This document shows positions 1 through 5,832 of a stretch of 5,837 bases of DNA, piece by piece. The stretch is from JASFTV01 sp050050615 (GTDB taxonomy: Bacteria; Desulfobacterota; DSM-4660; Desulfatiglandales; HGW-15). The stretch is from NCBI GenBank assembly GCA_050050615.1, contig JASFTV010000239.1:1-5837 (forward strand), given 5' to 3'. How positions within the stretch are numbered: the first letter of the stretch is position 1; every line of letters begins with the position of its first letter. The notes beneath the pieces are model-generated. The model was given only the letters and a program-made list of their open reading frames with translations. It searched no databases and was not told the origin of the DNA. Made by a program: the position numbers and the translations under genes.

Positions 1-304
1 TTATATCCGCCCCTTGGAGAAGGTCTTTGACAACCTCCGGCTTATCAAAGGTCATGAGATCTCCTCTGAGCAACACGTCATCCATGGCAAAATGATCACA
101 ATGCTCGAGGATATATTTCTCAGGATCGAGCCGAGCCGCCTTCAGGAGTTGCGCGAAGCCCCTGGACGTTCCCCATGCACAAGGATTTATACCGCATGCG
201 GTTTTGCGTTTTCTATCATAGAGGTCTACCCGAAAACCTTCATTTGTCAAAAGCCTGTAAAGGTAGGCCCCCGTTGTGCCGGCACCGGCAATCGCTATTT
301 TCAA
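1..304 (-). CDS. FAD/NAD(P)-dependent oxidoreductase, geranylgeranyl-reductase-like, N-terminal part only
   Basis: Reading leftward from a TTG at 304-302 there are 101 uninterrupted codons to the window edge, so the C-terminal part is missing. The protein opens with a Rossmann dinucleotide-binding strand (KIAIAGAGTTGAYLYRLL), with GxGxxG at residues 7-12. A second strand ends in acidic residues (VDLYDRK, D27 and D30) that would bind the adenosine ribose of FAD or NAD. A CGINPCAWGTS segment follows at residues 37-47; a Cys-Gly and Pro/Trp-Gly stretch at this place recalls FAD oxidoreductases of the geranylgeranyl reductase group, which reduce isoprenoid double bonds. That assignment is inference from the N-terminus; a different flavin monooxygenase or dehydrogenase of the same fold is possible. 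The TTG start is preferred because AGGAGG lies 6 bases upstream and the GxGxxG sits at the usual distance from the N-terminus. The gene is transcribed away from the transporter cluster. Confidence 0.75.
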   Translation of the reverse strand, partial: MKIAIAGAGTTGAYLYRLLTNEGFRVDLYDRKRKTACGINPCAWGTSRGFAQLLKAARLDPEKYILEHCDHFAMDDVLLRGDLMTFDKPEVVKDLLQGADI

Positions 305-310
305 TCCGCG

Positions 311-316
311 CCTCCT
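311..316 (-). promoter_or_regulatory. Ribosome-binding site that fixes a TTG start
   Basis: The minus strand reads AGGAGG here, 6 bases before the TTG at 304. This full-length Shine-Dalgarno core at good spacing is the main reason to accept a TTG start for the oxidoreductase. No ATG lies near the N-terminus in that frame. Confidence 0.8.
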
Positions 317-326
317 GGGCAAAGAG

Positions 327-339
327 TGGCGCACCGCCA
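327..339 (-). promoter_or_regulatory. Small hairpin in the leader of the oxidoreductase gene
   Basis: TGGCG and CGCCA form a 5-bp GC-rich stem with a 3-base loop, 10 bases upstream of the AGGAGG in the leader RNA. It could affect ribosome access, but a stem this short may be chance and no riboswitch-like fold was recognised. Confidence 0.25.
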
Positions 340-392
340 GAGAGGAATATCCCCCAGTATGATTCGAATTGGTCTCATGTTGGAATTTTACT

Positions 393-422
393 TTAATAGC
401 ACGGATTTCGCTGATATATCAA
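393..422 (-). promoter_or_regulatory. Candidate sigma70 promoter for the oxidoreductase gene
   Basis: On the minus strand TTGATA (422-417; 5 of 6 matches to TTGACA) is followed after 18 bases by TATTAA (398-393; 4 of 6 matches to TATAAT). This would give a leader of roughly 80 bases before the TTG start. The -10 match and spacing are imperfect, so this is a candidate only. Confidence 0.3.
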
Positions 423-562
423 GAACGTTTCCCGTGCTAGGGCTGCTCTGCTTTGCTTTACCTATTCTCATTCAACTTGTCTGAAGTTTGGTTTTGTAAA
501 AAGGTTTGTCAAGGGGAACTTCATGCTGTAAGATCAGTCTGGATCAAGTTCTGACGGATCGT

Positions 563-580
563 TGTCAAAGCGCTTTGACA
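563..580. promoter_or_regulatory. Perfect 18-bp palindrome, operator-like
   Basis: TGTCAAAGCGCTTTGACA reads identically on both strands with no spacer. Uninterrupted palindromes of this size in an intergenic region between divergent genes suit a dimeric regulator. No regulator gene is present in the window and the motif was not matched to a named operator. It could instead be part of the repeat-rich tract to its right. The symmetry is directly seen; the operator role is inference. Confidence 0.4.
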
Positions 581-621
581 TCAGTAGAATGGTCCCATTG
601 AGTCATAAAGCTTCGGAAAAT

Positions 622-660
622 AGCCTTTGTCTCCCTTTCGGAAAGGGAGATCGAGAGGCT
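622..660. repeat. Strong hairpin with two-part stem
   Basis: TCTCCCTTT (630-638) and AAAGGGAGA (642-650) form a perfect 9-bp stem around CGG. Beyond a short asymmetric bulge, AGCCT (622-626) pairs with AGGCT (656-660). No T-tract follows on either side, so it is not a standard intrinsic terminator. Its right arm overlaps the left end of the larger nested repeat that begins at 651. Confidence 0.55.
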
Positions 661-862
661 GTCCGATAACTTCGGCAAAAGTGAAGTGTTACATGCAAAA
701 GTCCCCGATGCGCACCGAAGTGTCATTCCCGCGAAAGCGGGAATCCAGTTTTCAAAACGGTATGGACTCCCGCTTTCGCGGGAGTGACAGACTTTTTGGG
801 CTCGGGGCCCTTTTGGAATTGTCGTTTTTTTCGAAACATGAAGTTGTTGGACAGCCTCTCGA
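651..862. repeat. MITE-like nested palindrome with 23-bp imperfect terminal inverted repeats
   Basis: The 23-base arm at 651-673 and the reverse complement of 840-862 agree at 21 positions, sharing TCGAGAGGCTGTCC and AACTTC. Inside, 696-708 (CAAAAG-CCCCGA) pairs with 802-815 apart from a short internal mismatch, and the REP-like arms 721-747 and 763-789 pair in turn. All three arm pairs are centred within two bases of one another (about 755-756.5), so the whole 212 bases is one extended imperfect palindrome. It has no coding capacity of its own. Terminal arms beginning GAGGCTGTCC resemble ends of some IS1182/IS5-type elements, so a non-autonomous, transposase-mobilised element is the favoured reading, but this is inference. 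A target-site duplication cannot be settled because the flanks are themselves TCGAGA-rich. An alternative is a large REP-type composite element. Confidence 0.55.
721..789. repeat. Inverted pair of REP-like palindromes
   Basis: Two 27-base arms (721-747 and 763-789) are reverse complements apart from two positions, separated by 15 bases. Each arm is itself a palindrome: ATTCCCGC-GAAA-GCGGGAAT on the left and CTCCCGC-TTTC-GCGGGAG on the right. The pattern of paired internal palindromes is that of dispersed extragenic repeats (REP/BIME-like, and similar to the ATTCCC...GGGAAT core of neisserial dRS3). Such repeats are common between genes in proteobacteria and are often moved by RAYT transposases acting in trans; no RAYT gene is in this window. 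Confidence 0.8.
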
Positions 863-1123
863 GAGGGATTTTGATTTCTCGCCGTTGCAAGACACGGAGC
901 CACGCTAAGTGAGCTGAATGGGTTGAGTACAACCCCAATCGAGCGAAAACGCACGATCGGGCGTTGGTCGTGGTTTATTGGTTATTTGATGATAAGACCT
1001 GCTTTTTCATCCCTGTGGGTATAGGCTCCAATCAGCAGCTTGAGGTAAAAGCCGCAATCATTTGAACGGGAACGGGTAACATGAATGAGGATGCAGCAGG
1101 CTGTAGTGTAGGAAGGAAGACCC

Positions 1124-2461
1124 ATGGATAGTGATAGGAAAGCTGTGTGGGGTTGGGCCATGTACGACTGGGCAAATTCAGCCTTTGCCACGACCGTCAT
1201 GGCAGGATTCTTTCCCATTTTCTTCAAGAAGTATTGGAGCTACGGCGTGGATGTCAATATGAGTACGGCCCAGCTTGGCTTCGGCAACTCTATCGCCAGT
1301 CTGTTTGTGGCCTTGATGGCCCCTGTGTTGGGCGCTATTGCTGATAGAGGATCAGCGAAAAAGAAGTTCATGATTTTTTTTGCGTATCTGGGTGTGCTCA
1401 TGACCGCCTGCCTGTTCCTGGTTCAAAAAGGAGAGTGGGTGTGGGCCATTTTCGTCTATGCCATGGGCATCATCGGCTTTTCCGGGGCGAACGTGTTCTA
1501 TGATTCTCTTCTGCCTCATGTGGCGAAAGAAGACCAGGTAGACTACGTGTCAGGATTGGGCTTTTCCATGGGTTACCTCGGCGGTGGATTGCTTTTCCTG
1601 ATCAACGTGCTCATGACCCTCATGCCCCAGAAGTTCGGACTGTCGGACTCGGCCGAGGCGGTAAGGTTTGCGTTTCTATCCGTTGCCTTATGGTGGGGGC
1701 TTTTTACCGTCATAACCATTGCCTGGGTTCCTGAAGCAAAAACGCCTGTCCCCGTACAGGGTCGAGGCAACGCGGCCACTGATGGGTTTCGCCAATTCAT
1801 AGGAACCTTTAAGAAAGCGCATCATCTCAAGACCGTCTTTCTTTTTCTCATCGCTTACTGGTTTTATATTGACGGTGTGGACACCATTATCCGGATGGCC
1901 GTTGACTATGGCATGTCACTTGGCTTTGAGGCCAATGATCTCATCTTGGCTCTATTGATTGTGCAGTTCGTGGGGTTCCCGGCTGCCCTTGGTTTTGGAA
2001 AACTGGGCCAGCTTTGGGACGTGCGCAAAGCGATCTATCTTGCCATCGCCATTTACATGTTCCTCACCCTCTGGGGTGTGATGATGACGAAGAAGTGGGA
2101 GTTCTATGTTCTGGCGGTCATTATCGGCCTGGTTCAGGGCGGCATTCAGGCGCTCAGCCGCTCCTACTACTCGCGGCTGATCCCCAAAGAGCAGTCTGGT
2201 GAATTCTACGGGTTCTATAACATGCTGGGGAAGTTCGCGGCGATCTTCGGCCCGGCCCTGATGGGTGTTGTAGGGCTGACAGCCCGGCGGATGTTGATGC
2301 CGCCCGCCCCCACACCAGAACAGGTCGAAGCCGTGGGGCGGCTGGCCTCACGGTGCAGTATTGGATCCATCCTGATCCTTTTCCTGATCGGGGCGATCCT
2401 CTTCTATTTCGTGGACGAAGAGAAAGGCCGGAAAGAGGCGGTCTATTTATCTGAGACGTAG
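1124..2461 (+). CDS. MFS transporter, UMF1 / Atg22-like family
   Basis: This 445-residue integral inner-membrane protein belongs to the major facilitator superfamily, in the group often named UMF1 and related to the yeast vacuolar amino-acid effluxer Atg22. Family hallmarks are visible: WAMYDWANSAF at 11-21 in the first helix; a motif-A-like loop GAIADRGSAKKKF at 70-82; GANVFYDSLLPHVA at 121-134; DGVDTIIRMAVDYG at 250-263 after the central loop; and GGIQALSRSYYSRLIP at 339-354 followed by EFYGFYNMLGK. Hydrophobic stretches are spread over the whole length, consistent with the usual 11-12 helices, and the length is normal for the family. The ATG at 1124 follows GGAAGGAAG at 1111-1119, and the family's N-terminal motif starts 10 residues in. 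The substrate is unknown for most bacterial members and cannot be read from the sequence. It is the first gene of the cluster, 8 bases before the hydrolase. Confidence 0.9.
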   Translation: MDSDRKAVWGWAMYDWANSAFATTVMAGFFPIFFKKYWSYGVDVNMSTAQLGFGNSIASLFVALMAPVLGAIADRGSAKKKFMIFFAYLGVLMTACLFLVQKGEWVWAIFVYAMGIIGFSGANVFYDSLLPHVAKEDQVDYVSGLGFSMGYLGGGLLFLINVLMTLMPQKFGLSDSAEAVRFAFLSVALWWGLFTVITIAWVPEAKTPVPVQGRGNAATDGFRQFIGTFKKAHHLKTVFLFLIAYWFYIDGVDTIIRMAVDYGMSLGFEANDLILALLIVQFVGFPAALGFGKLGQLWDVRKAIYLAIAIYMFLTLWGVMMTKKWEFYVLAVIIGLVQGGIQALSRSYYSRLIPKEQSGEFYGFYNMLGKFAAIFGPALMGVVGLTARRMLMPPAPTPEQVEAVGRLASRCSIGSILILFLIGAILFYFVDEEKGRKEAVYLSET

Positions 2462-2469
2462 GTGTATGA

Positions 2470-3378
2470 ATGCGTATCGACCGATCTGGGAAAATAATAG
2501 AAGATTTCTATGTGTTGGGGAGACCTGAGGCGCCCGTCTATATGCTGAACGGAGCGGCTCCTTCGCTTTTTGATGCGGGCTTCACCGCGTTGTCCCGGGC
2601 CTACGAGCAGGACATCAAGAGGGTTCTTGGAAGCCGCTCTCCATGCTACCTCTTTGTGACACATGCACACTTTGATCACGTTGGGGCGGCAAGCTACCTC
2701 AAGAAACTCTGGCCAGAGATGAAGGTTGTTGGTTCGGCCAGGACGAAGCAAATCTTAAGTCGGCCTAAAGCGATCGAGCTCATAAGAGACCTCAACCAAA
2801 AGACGGTGGATTTGCTGCGGCCTATGGTTGGGGATGCCGTTTATGAGAAGCCCTTCCAAAGCTTCGACATAGACATTGTGCTTGAGCCAGGTCAAATCAT
2901 CCAACTCGATTCGAACTGTCACATTGAGCCGATTCACACACCGGGACACACGTGGGATTTCATGAGCTACTGGGTACCCGAAAAAAAGATCCTCGTGGCC
3001 TCAGAGGCGGTCGGTTGTGAGGACGGCTCGGGCTACATCTTTACCGAATTTCTAGTGGATTACGATGCCTACCGTAAATCACTCCAAGCCTTGGCGCGGC
3101 TGGACGCCCAGGTCCTTTGTCAAGGTCATGGACTCGTCTTCACGGGTCGGGATGTCAAAAAGCATACGACGCTTTCTCTTGAACAGGCGGATAGATACGT
3201 GGCCATGGTGGAAGAAACCTTGCGGAAAGAGAAGGGGGATATAGAGAAAGCAGTGGCCCATGTGAAGGCGTTAGAATGGGATTCCAGGCCCTGGCCTAAA
3301 CAGCCGGAACCCGCCTACATCCTCAACACCCAAGCCAGAGTCAGCAGAGTTTGGGAGAAAATGCAGAAGTTCGATTAA
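2470..3378 (+). CDS. MBL-fold metallo-hydrolase
   Basis: The 302-residue protein has the metallo-beta-lactamase fold signature. HAHFDH at residues 65-70 supplies H65, H67, D69 and H70, TPGH supplies H160, and QGHG supplies H220. Together these form a two-metal (usually Zn or Fe) hydrolytic site. The usual metal-bridging Asp of motif 4 falls in VASEAVG, where E179 is the acidic residue. There is no signal peptide, so it is cytoplasmic. Relatives act on thioesters (glyoxalase II), lactones, phosphodiesters or as flavin-coupled oxidases; no flavodoxin domain is present and the substrate is not evident. A helical C-terminal extension (about 225-302) completes the usual length for a stand-alone MBL hydrolase. 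The start at 2470 has AGGTG (2460-2464) 5 bases upstream, overlapping the transporter's TAG, which suggests translational coupling. An ATG at 2466 is in another frame and stops after 20 codons. Confidence 0.9.
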   Translation: MRIDRSGKIIEDFYVLGRPEAPVYMLNGAAPSLFDAGFTALSRAYEQDIKRVLGSRSPCYLFVTHAHFDHVGAASYLKKLWPEMKVVGSARTKQILSRPKAIELIRDLNQKTVDLLRPMVGDAVYEKPFQSFDIDIVLEPGQIIQLDSNCHIEPIHTPGHTWDFMSYWVPEKKILVASEAVGCEDGSGYIFTEFLVDYDAYRKSLQALARLDAQVLCQGHGLVFTGRDVKKHTTLSLEQADRYVAMVEETLRKEKGDIEKAVAHVKALEWDSRPWPKQPEPAYILNTQARVSRVWEKMQKFD

Positions 3379-3489
3379 GAGAAGCGGCCGCGGGTGTAGG
3401 CCCAATATCTGAAACAAACTCACGCCTGTAAGGGTGACGCTCACCTCCCTCCTGTGGGATATCCTTCGGAAAAGAGAAGAGAGGAAGAG

Positions 3490-4530
3490 ATGTTGATGGA
3501 AAAAGAAAGCGTCAAGATGGCGGTGGTGGGCGCAGGCGCTATCGGTGGGGTGACGGCCGCCTTGCTCAGCCGCGCCGGATGGGATCTGGAGTTGGTTTGC
3601 AAACACCAAGAGATTGTGGATCGTGCCTGTTCAGACGGCCTTCATGTCTTCGGGGTGAAAGGGGAGCACCGCATTGCGTTGAAGGCGGTAAAAGAGATTA
3701 GAGAGCTATCCGGACCCAAGGATGTGGTGTTTCTGGCCACCAAGGCGAATGACTGCATCGAGGCGGCCCGCGATCTGCGCCCCTTTCTTCACGAGAACTC
3801 TGCGGTGGTCTCCCTTCAAAACGGGATATGTGAGGAGGCCCTTGCCGAAGTGCTCGGCGCCGACCGGGTCGTGGGCTGCGTGGTAGCGTGGGGGGCGACG
3901 ATGCAGGGGCCGGGTGAACTGGAGATTACTTCAGGTGGGGAGATTGTGATAGGCCCTATCGACCATCAGCCGGACGAAAGGCTGCCCTTGCTGAAAGAGA
4001 TGCTGGATGCGGTGGCCCCCACGCGGATTTCTGAAAACATCATGGGGGAGCTGTATTCCAAGTTGATCATCAACGCCTGCATCAATTCGCTCGGGGTCAT
4101 GGCCGGCGTGAGCCTGGGAGGGTTGCTGGCCCTCAAAAAAGCCAGGGTCATCTTCATAGGGCTCATGCGTGAAGCGATGGCCGTCGCTGATGCCATGGGG
4201 ATAAAGGTCGAGCCGGGAGGGGGCGGCAAGCTGGATTATTACCGGTTTCTTGGACACCGCAGCCTGGTGGCTGACCTGAGAAGGCATTTATTCATACGGG
4301 CAATCGGTTTCAAGTATCGCAGGATCAAGTCCTCCAGTCTTCAGTCCCTTGAACGGGGACGAAAGACGGAAATCGATTATCTAAACGGCTACATTTGCGA
4401 TAGAGGTCGAGAACACGGGGTTCCCACGCCATTGAACGACGCTGTCGTCACCATGGTCAAAGAGATCGAAGACGGAAAGAGAAAGATCACACCGGAGAAT
4501 CTGAATGCCCCTGTTTATCTGGATATATGA
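3490..4530 (+). CDS. panE: 2-dehydropantoate 2-reductase family protein (ApbA/PanE)
   Basis: The family reduces ketopantoate to pantoate with NADPH, in the pathway to pantothenate and coenzyme A, in the cytoplasm. In this 346-residue form the Rossmann motif GAGAIGG is at 14-20 (GxGxxG G14-G16-G19). ATKAND contains K85 and LQNG contains N111. The C-terminal domain has SKLIINACINSLGV (190-203) with the likely catalytic K191 plus N195 and N199, and TEIDYLNG (293-300) with E294, matching the positions of the E. coli PanE Lys and Glu. It is longer than E. coli PanE (303 residues), mainly through extra residues around 240-285 and a C-terminal tail. The frame is open from a GTG at 3454, but ATG 3490 is chosen because GAGG lies 5 bases before it; ATG 3496 is an alternative. 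Whether it is the biosynthetic enzyme or a paralogue acting on another 2-oxo acid is unsettled: no panB, panC or panD is adjacent. It lies 111 bases after the hydrolase. Confidence 0.87.
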   Translation: MLMEKESVKMAVVGAGAIGGVTAALLSRAGWDLELVCKHQEIVDRACSDGLHVFGVKGEHRIALKAVKEIRELSGPKDVVFLATKANDCIEAARDLRPFLHENSAVVSLQNGICEEALAEVLGADRVVGCVVAWGATMQGPGELEITSGGEIVIGPIDHQPDERLPLLKEMLDAVAPTRISENIMGELYSKLIINACINSLGVMAGVSLGGLLALKKARVIFIGLMREAMAVADAMGIKVEPGGGGKLDYYRFLGHRSLVADLRRHLFIRAIGFKYRRIKSSSLQSLERGRKTEIDYLNGYICDRGREHGVPTPLNDAVVTMVKEIEDGKRKITPENLNAPVYLDI

Positions 4531-4638
4531 GCGCTGCTGCACGCTCTTGAAAGGGTAGAGGATCTCGAAAGCTTATCAACAGGGATGTGCAGCTGACAGC
4601 GGGCGGACTTGACTTCAGAAGTGAAATCTTGGTTTGAA
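4531..4638. other. Convergent intergenic gap between the reductase and the DUF4097 gene
   Basis: Transcripts from both sides end in these 108 bases. No GC-rich stem followed by a T-tract was found on either strand. A 7-bp inverted repeat (GCTGCAC at 4536-4542 with GTGCAGC at 4587-4593) encloses a 44-base loop, and ACTTC-A-GAAGT at 4612-4622 is a short symmetric stretch. Neither is a convincing intrinsic terminator, so termination here may be Rho-dependent or use a weak structure. Confidence 0.45.
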
Positions 4639-5460
4639 TCAGTCGGGTCCTGGCTGGAGCCTGTTTATGGTAATGCTTCCGTTGGTTGTTTTTACTTTCA
4701 TTCTTTTCCCGCCGGAGCCGATTCTACCTGTAATGCGGCGTTTTGATATTTCGTCGAGCATTATCGGGATTTCTTTGGCTTTTATGGATCCGTTCGTCGT
4801 TTTCAAATCGACATCCGCATCAAGGTCGTCCGGGATAGTGAGTTTGATGGATCCGTTTGTGGTTTTGATTTCAACATCACCCGCAAGCTTGAGAAAGGTC
4901 GCATGAATGCTGCCGTTCGTTGTTCGGGCGGACTTGATGCCGGTTGATCGGGCAAGCGTGATATTGCCGTTTGTGGTATGAGCCTCAATGAAACCATCTG
5001 CATTTTCGATCCTGAGGGCACCATTTGTTGATTTTACATAGGTATCGCCGTATGTGCCGTTCAATGTGACCTCACCGTTCGTTGTCTTCGCATACGTCAC
5101 CTCTATGGTCTTCGGAGCTTTTATCGTGTAATCAACCGAAACTCTGGCTCTTTTCTCTATATAGTACGTTTCAATGCTCAGGTTTCCGTTCTTTGAAACC
5201 TGGATTTCCACTTTCTCCAGTTCATTCTCGTCCTTGTTTGTTTTTTTTATGGCGTAGACATCGACGTAATTCTCATCCCACCCAGTGACGGAGACGCTGC
5301 CATTTGTGTTTTCCACCGAAAGCGCTGATCCTGGTTTAAGTGTATAGGTGTTGTGAAATTCTTCCTGAGCTCCCCCGAAGACCTCAGCATGAAGTGAAAA
5401 AACGAAAACAGACATGAATACGATAGACCCCAGCGTAAAAGATTTCATCGTTTTGCTCAT
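4639..5460 (-). CDS. Exported DUF4097-type repeat protein (putative adhesin-like beta-solenoid)
   Basis: The 273-residue protein begins with a basic N-terminus and a hydrophobic segment (TLGSIVFMSVFVFSLHA, 9-25) typical of a Sec signal peptide, with probable cleavage after LHA or a few residues later, so it should be periplasmic or exported. The mature part carries eight TNG motifs, at residues 51-54, 126-129, 144-147, 162-165, 180-183, 200-203, 221-224 and 258-261. Most read TTNGSI or close to it. Spacing is 18, 18, 18, 20 and 21 residues through the middle, with alternating beta-strand residues between, which suits a right-handed beta-helix-like stack. The C-terminal pattern GRIGSGGKRMKVKTTNGSI is characteristic of DUF4097 proteins, whose function is largely unknown. 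The frame extends upstream to an ATG at 5553, but that would bury the signal peptide. ATG 5460 has AAGGAG 7 bases upstream; ATG 5463, 4 bases away, is nearly as likely. Codon choice differs between repeats, so the similarity is held at protein level. Confidence 0.86.
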   Translation of the reverse strand: MSKTMKSFTLGSIVFMSVFVFSLHAEVFGGAQEEFHNTYTLKPGSALSVENTNGSVSVTGWDENYVDVYAIKKTNKDENELEKVEIQVSKNGNLSIETYYIEKRARVSVDYTIKAPKTIEVTYAKTTNGEVTLNGTYGDTYVKSTNGALRIENADGFIEAHTTNGNITLARSTGIKSARTTNGSIHATFLKLAGDVEIKTTNGSIKLTIPDDLDADVDLKTTNGSIKAKEIPIMLDEISKRRITGRIGSGGKRMKVKTTNGSITINRLQPGPD

Positions 5461-5467
5461 CATAGAT

Positions 5468-5473
5468 CTCCTT
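5468..5473 (-). promoter_or_regulatory. Ribosome-binding site that decides the DUF4097 start
   Basis: The minus strand reads AAGGAG here, 7 bases before ATG 5460 and 4 bases before ATG 5463. It places the start just ahead of the signal peptide and argues against the ATG at 5553, which would add about 30 polar residues before it. Confidence 0.75.
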
Positions 5474-5799
5474 TCTTGATGACGTCCTGCTGTTACCGGC
5501 AAATACATTTTCCTGGCTCTTCCGGGATATGAGTGCACCTCATGAGAAAACAAACCAATTTGGAAGAGGGCAAAGGGTTATGGGGTCTTTGAAATGACGG
5601 GGCCGGGAGACTTGGAATCGAAGAAGAGATTCCACAGCCCTGTGACCTTCGTATTTCTGACGTTATATATTAGCGAGTACTCATTTTCCGCAAGAGCCAT
5701 TTCTGGATGGAAACTAGCCGGCTTACTATTGTACGGCACATGCGATGGGCTTCGTCAATGGATTTGGCAAGGTAGGGTCTCAACCCGTACAAACTATGT

Positions 5800-5832
5800 G
5801 GCCCTCTTGCCGGGCCCTTTTCTTCTCTTTTT
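5800..5832 (+). terminator. Possible intrinsic terminator
   Basis: GGCCC (5800-5804) and GGGCC (5812-5816) form a 5-bp stem around a 7-base loop, followed by a pyrimidine tract rich in T (CTTTTCTTCTCTTTTT). This has terminator form on the plus strand. The stem is short, the tract is interrupted by C, and no well-supported plus-strand gene lies just upstream, so the call is weak. Confidence 0.25.

Larger units (their letters stand above)
305..1123. other. Intergenic region between divergent genes, rich in inverted repeats
   Basis: These 819 bases separate the leftward oxidoreductase from the rightward transporter. No frame here gives a recognisable protein. The open frames across 565-954 have repetitive FPRKRES- or AKAGV-type translations, a typical artefact of reading a REP-like palindrome as protein. 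The left part (305-500) carries the leader and candidate promoter of the oxidoreductase. The middle (563-862) holds a perfect palindrome, a hairpin and the nested repeat listed separately. The right part (863-1110) must contain the transporter promoter unless transcription starts further left, but I saw no convincing -35/-10 pair there. It also holds a 6-bp stem (GGGTTG at 920-925 with CAACCC at 930-935). Confidence 0.7.

Noticed and set aside
358..378. GATTCGAAT stretch resembling a tRNA T-loop
   Set aside because: No matching acceptor, D or anticodon stems could be built around it on either strand.
14..484. Plus-strand 156-residue open frame starting near the left edge
   Set aside because: It lies antisense to the flavoprotein N-terminus, has no good ribosome site and no recognisable domain; the minus-strand frame has a Rossmann motif and AGGAGG.
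565..954. Open frames on both strands across the intergenic repeats
   Set aside because: Their translations are produced by the REP-like palindrome and the inverted arms; no conserved fold or ribosome site is seen.
1081..1131. Sixteen-codon open frame overlapping the transporter start, as a possible leader peptide
   Set aside because: No good ribosome site, no run of a regulatory amino acid and no attenuator structure; probably chance.
2466..2528. Second ATG at the hydrolase start, in another frame
   Set aside because: It stops after 20 codons, while ATG 2470 opens a full MBL-fold protein.
3433..3445. GGTGA-CGC-TCACC hairpin before the reductase gene
   Set aside because: A 5-bp stem with no T-tract; too small to call a terminator or riboswitch, though it lies in the leader of the reductase.
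3454..3489. GTG start extending the reductase by 12 residues
   Set aside because: The extension is polar and charged, lies ahead of the Rossmann fold, and covers the GAGG ribosome site used by ATG 3490.
4634..4906. Plus-strand open frame antisense to the DUF4097 gene
   Set aside because: Its periodic composition simply mirrors the TTNG repeats on the opposite strand.
5464..5553. Longer N-terminus for the DUF4097 protein from ATG 5553
   Set aside because: It would place about 30 polar residues before the signal peptide and span the AAGGAG ribosome site.
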